The notes under the pieces are model-generated. The model was given only the letters and a program-made list of their open reading frames with translations. It did no database searches and was not told the origin of the DNA. The position numbers and the translations under genes are program-made. Of a stretch of 64,000 nt of DNA, positions 36,301 through 49,400 are shown piece by piece. This DNA is from Lucinisca nassula (taxonomy: Eukaryota > Mollusca > Bivalvia > Lucinida > Lucinidae), in contig OY757011.1 of assembly GCA_963580285.1 (NCBI GenBank), positions 99,069,728 through 99,133,727 on the forward strand, given 5' to 3'. The stretch's first letter is position 1. Each line of letters begins with the position of its first letter.

Positions 36301-39300
36301 ATCTTCTTGCTTATGAATGTTTTCATTGCTCTTAAAGGAACTCATTTTTGATTTTATTCGCCTTCACTGCAGCTGGTGTTGTGCCATGTGGCGGCCTTAA
36401 AACGTCTCCCCGTACATCAACCATAATGCAGTTTATATTTTACTTTCGGTCCTTTGAGATCAGCGTGAATATTCTGAGAAATCAGAAATAAATTATTGGT
36501 TTAGACTCATATTCTAGACAGGTTTTTAATTATTTGGACCCCATTTTGATTTATATCAGTCTCTGAATCGACTGGCTATTCGAAATTTGCAAAATTGCAG
36601 TATGTTTCCTCTGGCTTTCTTTGCCGGATCATTACAGGGTCACTGATGAGGCTTTATTAGCCGAAACTACGTAGTATGACCCATCTTCTTTCTTATGAAT
36701 GTTTTCATTGCTCTTAAAGGAACTCATTTTTGATTTTTATTAGCCTTCACTGCAGCTGGTGTTGTGCCGTGTGGCGGCCGTAAAACGTCTCCCCGTACAT
36801 CAACCATAGTGCAGTTTATATTTTACTTTTGGTCCTTTGAGATCGGCGTGAATATTCTGAGAAATCAGAAATAAATTATTGGTTTAGACTCATATTCTAG
36901 ACAGGTTTTTAATTATTTGGACCCCATTTTGATTTATATCAGTCTCTGAATCGACTGGCTATTCGAAATTCACAAAATTGCAGTATGTTTCCTCTGGCTT
37001 TCTTTGCCGGATCATTACAGGGTCACTGATGAGGTTTTATTAGCCGAAACTACGTAGTATGACCAAGCTTCTTTCTTATGAATGTTTTCATTGCTCTTAA
37101 AGGAACTCATTTTTGATTTTTATTTCATTTAGAACTGAATTTTATTTTTCTGCTGTTCATGAAAATATAAATGCAGTCGGTAGCGTACAAAGTAAATGAA
37201 CCCCGAAGGGGTTCATGTAATTCGGGGTTCATGTAAACTTTGCTACCGACCCGCTGTCGTTCATACTTTCACGAAAATCAGAAAATTAAGTTGATTTTTT
37301 TTTGTACATTCTTTGCCCCTCATCGCTGGGCAAATGAAATGGATATAGGAAAACTTTTAATGCTGAAAAACATTTACACACTTTTTTCTACAAAGAGCGG
37401 AACAACATTGACGCCACCAACGCCCGTAGAGAACCATGGTTTAGACTGACGCCACTTGACGTCACTGAAAATCATGGGAGTAGTAATAACATTGTTTTCT
37501 ATAGGTTTACATTAGACTTTACACTGAAAATGTAAATATAGAACTGATAATGACATTTGAAAGGACCTTCATGATATATTTCTTGCGTACTCAAGTGGAA
37601 CGCCTTATTTAAACAGATTCTTACCATTACCAATATCTGGTGTCTGTCGGAGCAGAAATAAAACAAAATGTAAATCCTAGTAAACCACATTTTTCTTAGT
37701 TTAAAGTGTGGCTCACTTTCACATTCCTATCATCGACAATAAAGAACAATAAAGAGCAGTATTACCTTTTGCTGCTCAGTGTCGTTGCGTAATACATCTG
37801 AACAGATTGTGGTACTGGAGATGTCTTCAACGTTATTCTCCCACCAGTCTCTGACTGAAGCAAACATGCAGTATGACCTCATCCAATACTTGAAACGCCA
37901 GTAATTCAAATAATTCGACAATTCAAAATGATTTAAAATCAAAAATACATTAGAAAAGCAATTTGAATGTTTTCAACTGTCAGTATTAAATACATGTACA
38001 AGACGTATCAAGATAGTTTAAAAAATCGACCACTTCCTCGGGTTTTGACTTATCAAGATTAATGCGTCAATGAACTCAATCAACCCAATTAATACAAAAA
38101 ACGTGAAAATATCGCGCGGTTTTTTATCGTATACAATGAGCATCGACGACTAAACGCTACAAAATCGTGCTGAAAAAGAAAAACAACCATACGATTGCCT
38201 TAAGCTTTCTCAAAACCACCGACAACGAGAATCAGATCTAACCCCTGTGTTTCAGCCATTAATTTAGACATGCTCATTCTTTTAAGTAGACTGTTTTGTC
38301 ACAATCATAAGCAGAAAGGGAAGCAGGCCTGGGTTAATCCTAATAAGACGGCTCATTATCAGCCCTAATCGTCCTATACATATAACAACACCTGTTAATC
38401 AGTAAACAATCGTAAATGACAAGTTAGGACTGAGTCAGCTAATGACTCAGTTTTAATCAACACCATACTGAGACGTTACACCGCCTGCCTTGCTGCCCAC
38501 GAGGGCCATACTCGATACCAACTCTCGTGACTCCTCTCTTTGAGGGTACAGTGACGTGGTGTATTTTTAACGTTAATAGATGAGAAAGAATCAAAATTCA
38601 GTAGAACTTCGATGGTTCGAACACCGATGACTCGTTTACCATGGATGAGTCGAACACATTATTGAGCCCCTAGCGAAATCCTCTACATAAGAAAAAGTGG
38701 GGATAATAAAGGAGATTTTAGTCTTTTATCTTACAAATGTATGTTGTGTGTTCGATGAGGCGATTCTAATGAGTGCACACAGCATACATATTCATTATAG
38801 AACACCGAAAAGATGTCAAAAAGTATCTCGTTATGCCTCCTGGCAGTAACCTCAGTAGCTCGAACTACCCCTGTCTCCAACAGATTTTCGAGGTCCCAAA
38901 GGTGTTCGAGTCATTGAAGTTCGACTGTAGAAGTGAAGAATCAAAAACTGACATTTGCCTATGAAAGAGTGAGATTAGCCATTTCAAATACATTTACACC
39001 TTATCTGCAGCTAAATATAAAAAATATTTACACTTCTAAACAGGGGAAGTTTCTTTTGATTGCTAGTATACATATAACAGATTAAGTCACCCGTGTAAGA
39101 GCCTTTGTTCTCGTTAGATCCGCTGCCGCAAGTGATTCTTGCGAGTACACATAGGCGTAACGCCCATTACGCATATTACGCATGTGCGTAATGTAAAATA
39201 TTTGCAGTAATGAGAAAGCATTTACGATTACATATTATATATGGGCTACTCTTAAAGGAAAGAATTTGCTCCCCTCGGGAGCAAATTCCTTCCTTTAAGA

Positions 39301-42300
39301 GTAGCCCCGGGCCATCTTGGATGAAGATGTTTTACATTGTGCGTAATAAAAGTTTGGTTCTGGCTACGCCCCTGCTCATCACCATTCGTTTTGGAATAAG
39401 AGCAATTATTTGAAATAGAAATAAGCGCAATAATGTATATCCTTTTAAACCTATGCTGTCCCAATAATTTAAGTAGTATTTACATGTATATGGGTTTTCA
39501 TTTATCTGAATAGCGATTTTACTAAGAGAGACTTACATATTCCATCTTCCATGTCAATTTAGGCCGTGGTTGTCGCTGTGAAAATACAACATGATAAATA
39601 TTACAAGGAGACTGAATAATTCAAGTAAATATAAACCTAATTAATACAAATCTCACACTTCTTTATTATAAGAAATATATATCAAGTGTGTTTTTAAAAA
39701 AAAAGATTATTAGGATAAACAAGACGCTCAATGAGCCTAACCATTCACCTAAGGAACATTTTATAAAGCTGTTTGTCTCATGGTCTCAGAGCAGAAGCTT
39801 TTTTTATAAGTTCTTCCAATTATAAATCAATGGGGGTAATGAGCAATGGGGTGTGGCCAATTTCGATCCCATAGGCATGGCTGGCAGGATTTATGTTGGT
39901 GACCCATTGATGTTGTTACAATACTTAATATATAATCCCAGGGCCTTATAGATTCAGAAGAAGATTTTTGAATGTTTAGTCTACAGGAGCTAATGAGTGA
40001 GTGTGTTTAAGTTTTACGTTCCAGCCAACAGCCGGGGTGATACAGAGACAGGGCCTCAGTTTAAAAGACTCATCGGGAAGTCTGGAGAAGCCCGGGACCT
40101 GTCCTGCAATCCCTGGTTTATCAAGCGCGTAGCATAATCACTACACCAAAGAGGCCTCTATAGGAGCTAATGGGCCCCATGGCGTAGTTGATTTGGACCC
40201 TAGGGGCATGGTTGTTAGGATTACATATTAAATATCTAAGCTCTGGGCCTTATGGTTTCAGAGAAGGAGATTTTTTCTATTATGATAAGTGGGAGCTAAT
40301 TAGCCCTGGGTCATGGTTAACTTGGAGCCCAGGGGCAAGATTGGTAGGATTTATGTAGGTGACCACTTAGCATTGTTACATATGAAATATTCAAGCTTAG
40401 AGCCTTATGGTTTCAGAGAAGAATTTTGAAGTTTTTTTTTTTCCATTACAAGTCCATGGGAGCTAATGATCCCTGTGGTATGGCTATTTTGGATCCCAGG
40501 GGCAAGATTAGCAGGATAAACTTGACAATATTTACATAAGATTTGGAACTAAGTTATTTAGACAAGTTGTGGATATTCCGATGGGTACAAAGAAGGCCAC
40601 ACGGAAGATTAGCACTTGTACTAAATGTGTTACCGTCTATAAATAAGGCCGATTATTATCATTATTATGATTATTATTTTTATTATTATTATTATTACAA
40701 ATTGCGCACCTTTTGTTGCTGATTTGTTTTTGTTTTGTAATGAGGGAGACTCCACGGTGTCACTTTCTGCTGAAAAACAGTCTGAAATCATTGAAGCTTT
40801 TAGCTCCACTTCTAGATATTTGGATGATTTATTAAATAATGATAATACCTATTTCGATGGTTTGATCAGTCAAATTTACCCCCCCCCCCCCCAGAACTTC
40901 AGTTAAATAAAGCAAATTCTTCTGATACCGAGCCCCCGTTTTTGGATTTACATCTATCTATTGTAGATGGGTTTGTTTCGTGCAAAATTTATGATAAACG
41001 CGATGGTTGTAAATTTTCTTTTTTTGAATGGTGATGTTCCTCGTGCGCCATCCTATGGCATTTATATTTCGTAATTAACTCGAGTTGCCAGAGTGTGTAG
41101 TCATGTAACTGACTTCAACACTCGTAATAATTGTTAACGGCTAAACTTCTTAATCAGTGTTATCGGTACCATAAACTACGCAAAGCCTTTTCAAATTTTT
41201 ATAGACGTCATTCTGATTAATTTCAAAATCAATATTGGACTTAAATCTCTTCTGCAACAAGGTCTATCGGAACCCTAATTTTATGGTGACTTAGTATATA
41301 AATTCAGAAAAATATATAACCGCAATGACTTTAGCACCCAATTTCGTAAACTCATTCTTCGATATAGAAAGATGTGGTACAAACGACAGACTGCATGCAT
41401 GGTAGTTCACCCAAACACCAAGGTTGACAACTTTGCTTCCTTCTTTAATTGCAAGTTGTTTTAAGCTTTTTTTCCATAATAAGTCTATGAGAGCTAAGGA
41501 GCACCAGGGCGTGGTCAATTTGGGCCCCAGGGGCATGATTGGCACGATCACGTGACGTTGCTTCATACTAAATGTCTATGCTCCGGGCCTTGTGGTTTCA
41601 GAGCAGAAGATTTTTTTAAGTTATTCCGATTGTAAGTCTATGGGAGCGATATTTTGCCATGGCAACAAGAGTTTCCATCTTATCTGCACCAAAACATTAC
41701 GCTTCTTTTCACCCTACCTGATAATGCTTGAAATGAAATTTAATCATGATGGATCAACTGGCTCTTAAGATACACTTATTCGAAAATTAGGAACTTAATA
41801 GACTCAGGGCGTGGCAAATTTGAACCCCAGCTGCATGATTGGCATGATTTATGTAAGGGACCACTTGGCATTGTCACATACTAAATATCTAAGCTTTGGG
41901 CCTTGTGCATTCAGAGAAGATGATTTTTAAAGTTTTTTTTTCCATTGTGAGTCTATGGGAGTTTATGAGCACCAGGGCGTGACCAATTCTGACCCAGGGG
42001 CATGATTGGCAGGATTTATGTAGGTGGCCATTTTACGTTGCTACATACAAAACATCTTAGCTTTGGGCTTGTAGAAGATTTTTGGAGCTTTTTTTATTAT
42101 AAATCTATAGAAGCTTAGGGGCCCAGGGGCCCTGGGGCGTGGCCAATTTGGACCCCAGGGACAGGATTTGCGGGATTTATGTAGGAGACCACTTGGTATT
42201 GCTATATACTAAATATCTTAGCTCTGGGTCTTGTGGTTTAAGACAAGAAGATTTTTTTCAGTTTTTCCAATTGTATGTCTATGGGAGATATATGTTTCCA

Positions 42301-43307
42301 TGGCAACAAGAGTTTCCATCTGATCTGCCACAAAACATTATGCATCTTTTCCCCCAACCTGATAATGGTTCACAGAAAATTTAATCATGAATGGACAACT
42401 GGCTTTAAAGATATATTTTCTTGAAAATCTAAACGGACGCCGGAGCATTGGCATACTATTACCTCACATGAGTTTTCGGCTCAGATGAGCTAATAATAGG
42501 AGTCTCAGTAATGTTTTCCCGTTCGCCCTCTGGCGTCGAACATACCAACTGGAACACATTTGGAACAATAGTAATGTGCTAATGGTGATAATCTATTTAA
42601 ATAAAGGTATGATGTGAAAAACATTATTATTATAGCTTCAGGGAGGTGATTCCAGCGAGTACTGGTAACACATATTTGCAAAATAAAGTCCTCCTCCATA
42701 AATTTCAGTTATTTTTGTTTCCCTAGAGATTCAAGGGGACAAACATACGAGTTTTAATCAGACATGGTAAATGAGCCATCGGTGTTCGAGCCATATTCAA
42801 GGGTGTTTATTTCACGAACATAAGTATTTTTGAACAACTGCTTCAAAATCACTTTCAAAAAGGCAGGCATCAGGAAAACACTCCTATATAATTTTGACCT
42901 CCCCCACTGGAACCCCACTTTTATATAGTAAAACTGGGATTTCCAGGGGTAAATCTTATTGTTCTTGTTTCTGCTCCAAACTATAGATTGCGGGTACACA
43001 TTAGAACCGCCTCATCGAGGCGGTTCTAATGTGACCCGCAATCTATAATTTGGGCAGATATAAGAAAATTACCACAATTTTTCATTGTAAAAATCTCCGG
43101 GTAAATTTACAATGTATTTGTACAGGCGAGTTTTCGTAATGTATGCAAAAAATATTTTATACATCACTCTTCTGGATATGATATAGATCCTGGTCAGACG
43201 ACACAGGTATGCTGCATTTCAAGGTGCCCATTAATAAGAGCCTGCTAAAATGGAAGCGAAAACCAGCAACAAGCTTTTAAAGATATTTAACACCATTTAT
43301 TTTCCAA

Positions 43308-43401
<94 letters not shown>

Positions 43402-46400
43402 TCGTGTTTGACGTCGCTTTCAACAATTTTTCAGTCATATCACGACGGTGTCTGGTTGCGACAGGGAGCTCAATGCTCACTTTTATAGTGCTGCCTCACT
43501 GAAGTATCATGTCCCAGACACATTACATGATACCACACCCAGTCACATTATCCTGACACTGGGTCGACCAGTCCTAGCTCTACCCCGTAAATCTGATTGC
43601 CAAGCGAGGAGCAGCTAGTACCATTCTTAACGACTTTGGTATGTCGCGGCCCGGGATCGAACCCGTGACCTCCCGTTCCCCGGAGCGGACACCCTACAAA
43701 CTGAGCTATCGGGGCCGGTTTCCAAATATGTATAAGTGCATCTTGCTGATAGTATTTTTGAAAGAAATTTTAAATAAGTTTTACTTTGCTCTTTCCTCAA
43801 ACGACCCCTGATAAAGTTCTGAGGCCATTTGTTCAAAACTAACGACGTCGTTAGATAACGTATCGTTAAAACTTTGATCATTTATTATGGCAAATATGCT
43901 AATATTTTTGCTGAAAAAAAATGTGAGCAGCTTTTGCAAATGCAAAAGCTGCTCACATTTTTTTAGCAAAAATACCAAATTGTTAGATATTGAACTTGCT
44001 ACAACAGCTAACAATATGACTACTAACGAGCTCTTTAAGCTAACAATGCTTTGAACAACTGGCCCCTGATGTGTGATCCATTCAGGATGAGCACAAAGTT
44101 CGAAATGAATAGTAATGCTTAAGTAGAATATAAGAATCTTACATGGGTGTGAGGGGATGGATCGAAAAATCCATCCCGAGGATCACTGTCCGGCATCACG
44201 AGGCTTGCCAAGTGATGCCGGACAGTGATCCCGAGGGACGGATTTTTCTTTCCGTCCCTCACACACATGTAGGATTCTTTTTCTTGCATACTTCTATTTC
44301 TGATGGTGGATTTGTAATACAGCAGTCACTTCGGTTGCCGACGTCCGCATTTGTGATGACACAGCAGTGATGTTTAGTGACGTCACGTAACGTGCGGTGA
44401 CGTCAACCTTAACGGCGGCTACAGATAAAAAGCACAATTCATTTATCAAACACGCGAGAATATTCGATTTCGGGTAAGAACACAAGGGTTATGAGTCTAA
44501 CTGTTGGTCTTCTTTTGCTCCAGCATTTCAGTGGTTTCTTGCTTTCGAGTCATCGCCGTTGTTTCATCTCTGTGGTTGTTTAATTTATGTGTTCACGGAG
44601 ATGTTGCACTGATGAGTGAGGAGGTCTTCATGCGGACGGAACAAAATATTTGTCTAAATCGCGACACAAGTAAGGGCGAGGATTGTGGCCACGTACATGT
44701 AAAATCGATTAAAGCACCCCAACCCCCAGTGGAATTCGTTTCACTGACCGTTCCAAGGCGGTTCTTCTGTCGCGGTTTATTTTGTTATGGTTTGTCTTTG
44801 AGTGTGTATATCGCTTATATTATTTTGCTTTGGATAGTCAATTGGTCATTTTGTGGGAAAGTAAATACCTTTTTGGCTTTCCGCTATTGATGTTTCCATT
44901 AGGGGCTAGTTGTTTCATGTTTATGTTTCTTTCCTTTTGGTGTCTCTGACGGGAGCTTTGGATTAATTATATCGATTCCTGATCACTGCCTTCACTTCTA
45001 TTCAGAACAGAATGTCTATTCCAAGCTAAAACTATGGACTTCCTTATCTGGTGTGCAAGAATAAAATTTTCTCAATGTATGGGTTTCAGAAAGAATAGAA
45101 AAGGGGAGATAATTCAGCCAAAACATTAATTTAGTTATGGTTCTTGGTCAGAATGTAGCTCTCGTGATGTTGAATATGTGTATGAAGTTTCATGAGGCTT
45201 GGTCAAACACTTTTGAAGTTATAGCCAAGCTTAAGATTTTTCGTAAAGCCGACGACGACAACGACAATGCAAACGCCGGAGTGACGACAATAGCTCGAAA
45301 GTGTTTTAAAAAAAAACACCCCCGTAAACCCCCGTCTACTCCATATAAAGTGGGCGTACGGGGGTCTTCATTACACGGACTTGTTATCGTGATGATGCTA
45401 GATATGCACCCAAAGTAAAAGCTGATGGAATTATCATTACGATAACACACCCATGCATTTTTTCACATCTCCAAAAATGGCTATTTTTCTGACGAAAATC
45501 CCTGATATTTTTCTTAGTTAAATTGCAAATATAGGTTGTGGTTGCTCGTTAGAACCGCCTCATTGAGGCGGTTCTAACGAGTACCCACAACCTATGTCTT
45601 GGAGCAGAAATTAGAAAAATAATGTATAGCCCCGTAAACCCCAGTTTTCTCTATATAAAGTGGGATTTAGCGGGGTGTTCATTTCACGGACTTGTTCACG
45701 TGATGGCTAAAAAACTACAATATTTGAAGTACTAAAGAGACTCACATGTATTACTGACAGATAAAAAGCACGAATGTCACCAAATACATTCTGGCTCTGG
45801 TTCTTTAGTCCGTGATCAGTGTTGGGAATCATCCTGAAGAACACAGTTAGTCGTTATGGCAGATACAGTAAAATTCATATATTAAGACCACCTTTGGGAC
45901 TGTTCAAAAGTGGTCTTTAAGACCACTTTTGAACAGCCCAAAAGGTGGTCCATGACCAGGTTTCTCTATGTGCAGAAAATACAAAGTAAGAATAACTACA
46001 TCATTCTAAATAAGCTTTTTTTAAAGCAGAATTATTCTTAATTTTAGGAGGTCTTAATAGCGGAATTTCACTGTATATGTTGTTATTCAAGAAACCAAGC
46101 TCGTAGAATGAATGATACTGCAAACTCCAGCTGGGGTTACAGCGGTATACGTAATTTTTCTATTTTTGTCCAAAACCCTACATTTTGGGTAGTCGTTAGG
46201 TCCACCTTATTTAAGTGATTCAAACAAGCACTTCAATCAGTGTTTAAGCAGATATAAGAAAAATATCAAAACATTTGACCAGAAATTGTCTGTTTTGATG
46301 TCTTTGCCATACGGTTGTGATTTGATAATGCTATGACAGGCCACGTTCATCATAGACCAATCATGCGCATCATGCTGTCTACCACGGTTGAGATTTGCGT

Positions 46401-49400
46401 TCACACTAGTTGTTCGTATTAATTGATACCCATGTATCAAAACAGGACCACTTGGATACATATGGTGTGAATAAGACTGATCCGGATTATACCAGTCTTG
46501 CCCGACCTAGTTCGATACGCACCAGTCAGTGTCACGTTAACATGTCTGTGCAATAATTCCAATCTTCAGCATAATGTACATTTCGAGCTATTTGAAAGTT
46601 TTATATTTCGATAAATTCCATGAGCAAGAATCTCAGATCTATTTCACATAGCGACTGGTAGTAATATGACGTGATGTCAAAGAGCAGTTTAGAACCCGCC
46701 CGTTCCTCATTATAATATTATATAAAAGACGTCAACAACGTTCGATTGAAAGATAAAAAACTATTCAAAACGTCAATGTTAGAAGACAAATTAACTGAAT
46801 TAAAAGATTTGACGTTTTTTTTTTGTGTGTGTTTTTTTTTGCTTAGGTTTCTTTCAAAGATGGCAGCTGCTTATGAAATAATTATTCTTGCACACCAGAC
46901 AAGGAAATCCGTGATTTTACCCTGGGATAGAAATTTATGTTCTGACCCTGGTGTTCCGACCCAAAATCGAATATAATCGCGTGTTCGATAAATGAACTGG
47001 TTGATTACAATCTCCTGTGCGGCGTCGTCATGCGTGACGTCACAAAACATTCCTGTTGTGTCATAACAAAATGGCGGACGTCGGTAGCCGAAGTGACAGC
47101 AGCATTAAAAATTCGCAATAGAAATGGAAGGTATGCAAGAAAAAGAATCCAATATGGGTGTGATGGGTGGATAGAAAAATCCGTCCCTCGGGATCACTGT
47201 CCGGCATCACTCGGCAAGCCTCGTGATGCCGGACAGTGACCCTCGGGACGGATCTTTTCAATCCACCCCTGACACCCATATAAGATTCTTATATTCCGCC
47301 GTAGCCGATGGTAAGTTAATTCTTACGCTTTTTTTAAAGTATTCCTACAATTTTGGTGATAATTTTAACATTTCGATGACAAAATTGGAGTCATAGGGAA
47401 TGAATTATCATTTTTGTCGACTTTACGGTTCCAGCGTAAAGGTTATGTTGGTTGGTACCTGATGCTCTGTCTCTGGTCGGGCCCATCGGAGTCTAACTGT
47501 TGGTTTTCTTTTGCTCCGGCATTTCAGTGGTTTCTTGCTGTCGAATCCTCCGTTGTTTCATCCCTGCGGTTGTTTGATTTTTGTGTTCACGGAGATGTTG
47601 CACTGATGAGTTAGGAGGCCTTCATTCGGACTGGACAAATTATTTGTCTAAATCGCGACGGAAGGATTGTGGCCAAGTAAAATCGATTTATTTGGAAATA
47701 TGAACATATGGAAATTCTGAACTATAAAGTGCGCGATCGGAGGCCTCTATAATTGAGTTAGCACAAAAGCTTACGGTTTTCCCACATCCGCTAAAGTGTT
47801 GTCTTTAGTCACTTCATCATAGCATGATTTGTATTTTCTTGTCCTTTGATGTCATTGATACCATTGTGGTGCTCAAAATATTTGAGGATTATTGATAATT
47901 GACCAAAACTAGCTTGTCTGGCCCAGAAAAACTTGACTACCTCATACTTTTCAGTTCTAGGGTGTATACGATGCTTTCAAACGATAACCCTTTTATTGAA
48001 CATATTTATGTAAAAATTTGTGTTTATATATTTTTCTTATTTCTCGTCCAAACAAAGGTTACTGGTGCTTGTTAGCGCGAGAGCATAACCTTTTTCTTTG
48101 TACAGAAATGAAAAATTATACCCCCATAAACCCTAGTTTTCTCCATATAAAGTTGGGTTAACTGGGGTCATCATTTCAAGGACTTGTTGCCATGATGTGT
48201 TGCTATGTTGCGAACATTGAAAGGAAAGTAAATGGCGTTGAAAGATCACCCAAGTTAAACCAACTTTATATGGAGAAAACTAGGGTTTATAGAGGTATAC
48301 CTTTTTATTTGCAACATGTGTACTAAGGCTGATAAAACACTTGGCTTCTTGAGGCGAAATTTTTATCAATATCCCAAAGATGTTAAAGATACAGCATGTA
48401 AGGGACTCATTTGCCCCATTTCGGAGTATGGTGCATGTAGTTGTGTCTGGGACCCCCACGGAATAGTCATTCAGGAAGAGATTGGAAAAGTTCAGAATAG
48501 GGCAGCTAGATTTGTTACGAGCAATTACAGCTTTGAAACTGGAAGTATGACTGGAATACTGAAAAACTTAGGATGGGAGTTTTTCAAGAAAAGGAGGAGA
48601 GACAGTAGGCTTATACTCTTGTACAAAGGTCTAAAGGGTGCTGCCAGCATTCCAACAGATGACCTTATTCCCCGAATTAGGAGTAGCAGAAAGCATCACT
48701 CCTTGGTATTTCATGTGCAAGAACTGACATCTACAAGAGATTATTTTTCCCTCAGACAATTAGAGATTGGAATGTTCTTCAGGATTCAGTTATTTCATCC
48801 GCGGAAGGTGTTAAGGATAATGTAGCTACGTTTACTTCTTTGGTGAGAGCTAGGGACTAACTTCCCTTCTCACAGGTCCTTGTGAATGAATGTCATTTGA
48901 CGTGTCACCAGTAACGATTCAGATTCAGATTCAGAAATATGGAGCTGATGACAGAAAGGCCGATGCATAAAATAGAGTAAAAGATAAGATCAGCAGATCA
49001 GGCAGATCGAAATTTATGGACTGTCCGGGAGTACAGAATGTGCCCCTGTAGGTAAGGACATATCAGTTTGTGGAAAATAGGCATCGGCATTCGTCCAGTT
49101 AGACAATAACTGTAGAGTTTAATGTAAATGGGAACATCTGGCAGATTTTTCCGCCATTTTCGAAAGGGAGACAACTTTCGGGACTGCCTTTTCCCTTTTT
49201 AGCTCACCGTCACATAGTGACGAGGTGAGCGTTTGGGATCACTTTTTGTCCGTCGTCCGTCGTCCGTGCGTCCGTTCGTCCGTCCGTCCGTGCGTAAACA
49301 ATTTCTTCAAACGGCATCTCCTCCTAAACCACTGATCGGATTTTGACCAAACTTCACAGGAATGATCCTTAGGTGGTCCCCTTTCAATGTTGTTCAAATG

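Larger units (their letters stand above)
35562..37124 (+). mobile_element. Retrozyme-like tandem array, about 382-bp units with hammerhead ribozymes
   Basis: Four head-to-tail units start at 35562, 35941, 36324 and 36706 (379, 383, 382, 383 bp), followed by a 36-bp partial fifth unit. Units differ by only a few bases. Each carries one complete type I hammerhead at its 3' part. Three monomers run from cleavage site to cleavage site (35916-36294, 36295-36676, 36677-37059). Established knowledge: animal retrozymes are non-autonomous repeats whose transcripts self-cleave and circularise, probably mobilised by Penelope-like reverse transcriptases. The array lies antisense in an intron of the AprA-like gene. 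No protein is encoded. I see no clear target-site duplication at the edges. Confidence 0.85.
39718..42492 (+). mobile_element. Helentron-like element G, hosting nested insertions
   Basis: Left end ACAAGACGCTCAATGAGCC with ATTCACCTAAGG; right end hairpin-like CCTCACATGAG...CTCAGATGAGCTA. Units contain GTGGTTTCAGAGAAGAAG and CTATGGGAGCTAATG plus GGGGCATGATTGGCAGG, related to units of D, E and F. It is interrupted by a SINE (40003-40158) and by a reverse transcriptase remnant (40520-41462). Confidence 0.72.

Noticed and set aside
44606..44640. CTGATGAG matching the hammerhead core (also near 34320, 47603 and 61438)
   Set aside because: No GAAAC partner, stem II or stem I pairing at the right distance.
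44504..44890. 128-codon plus-strand frame with hydrophobic segments
   Set aside because: It falls in dispersed repeat R; the other copies of the repeat do not keep the frame, so membrane-like composition is due to T-richness.
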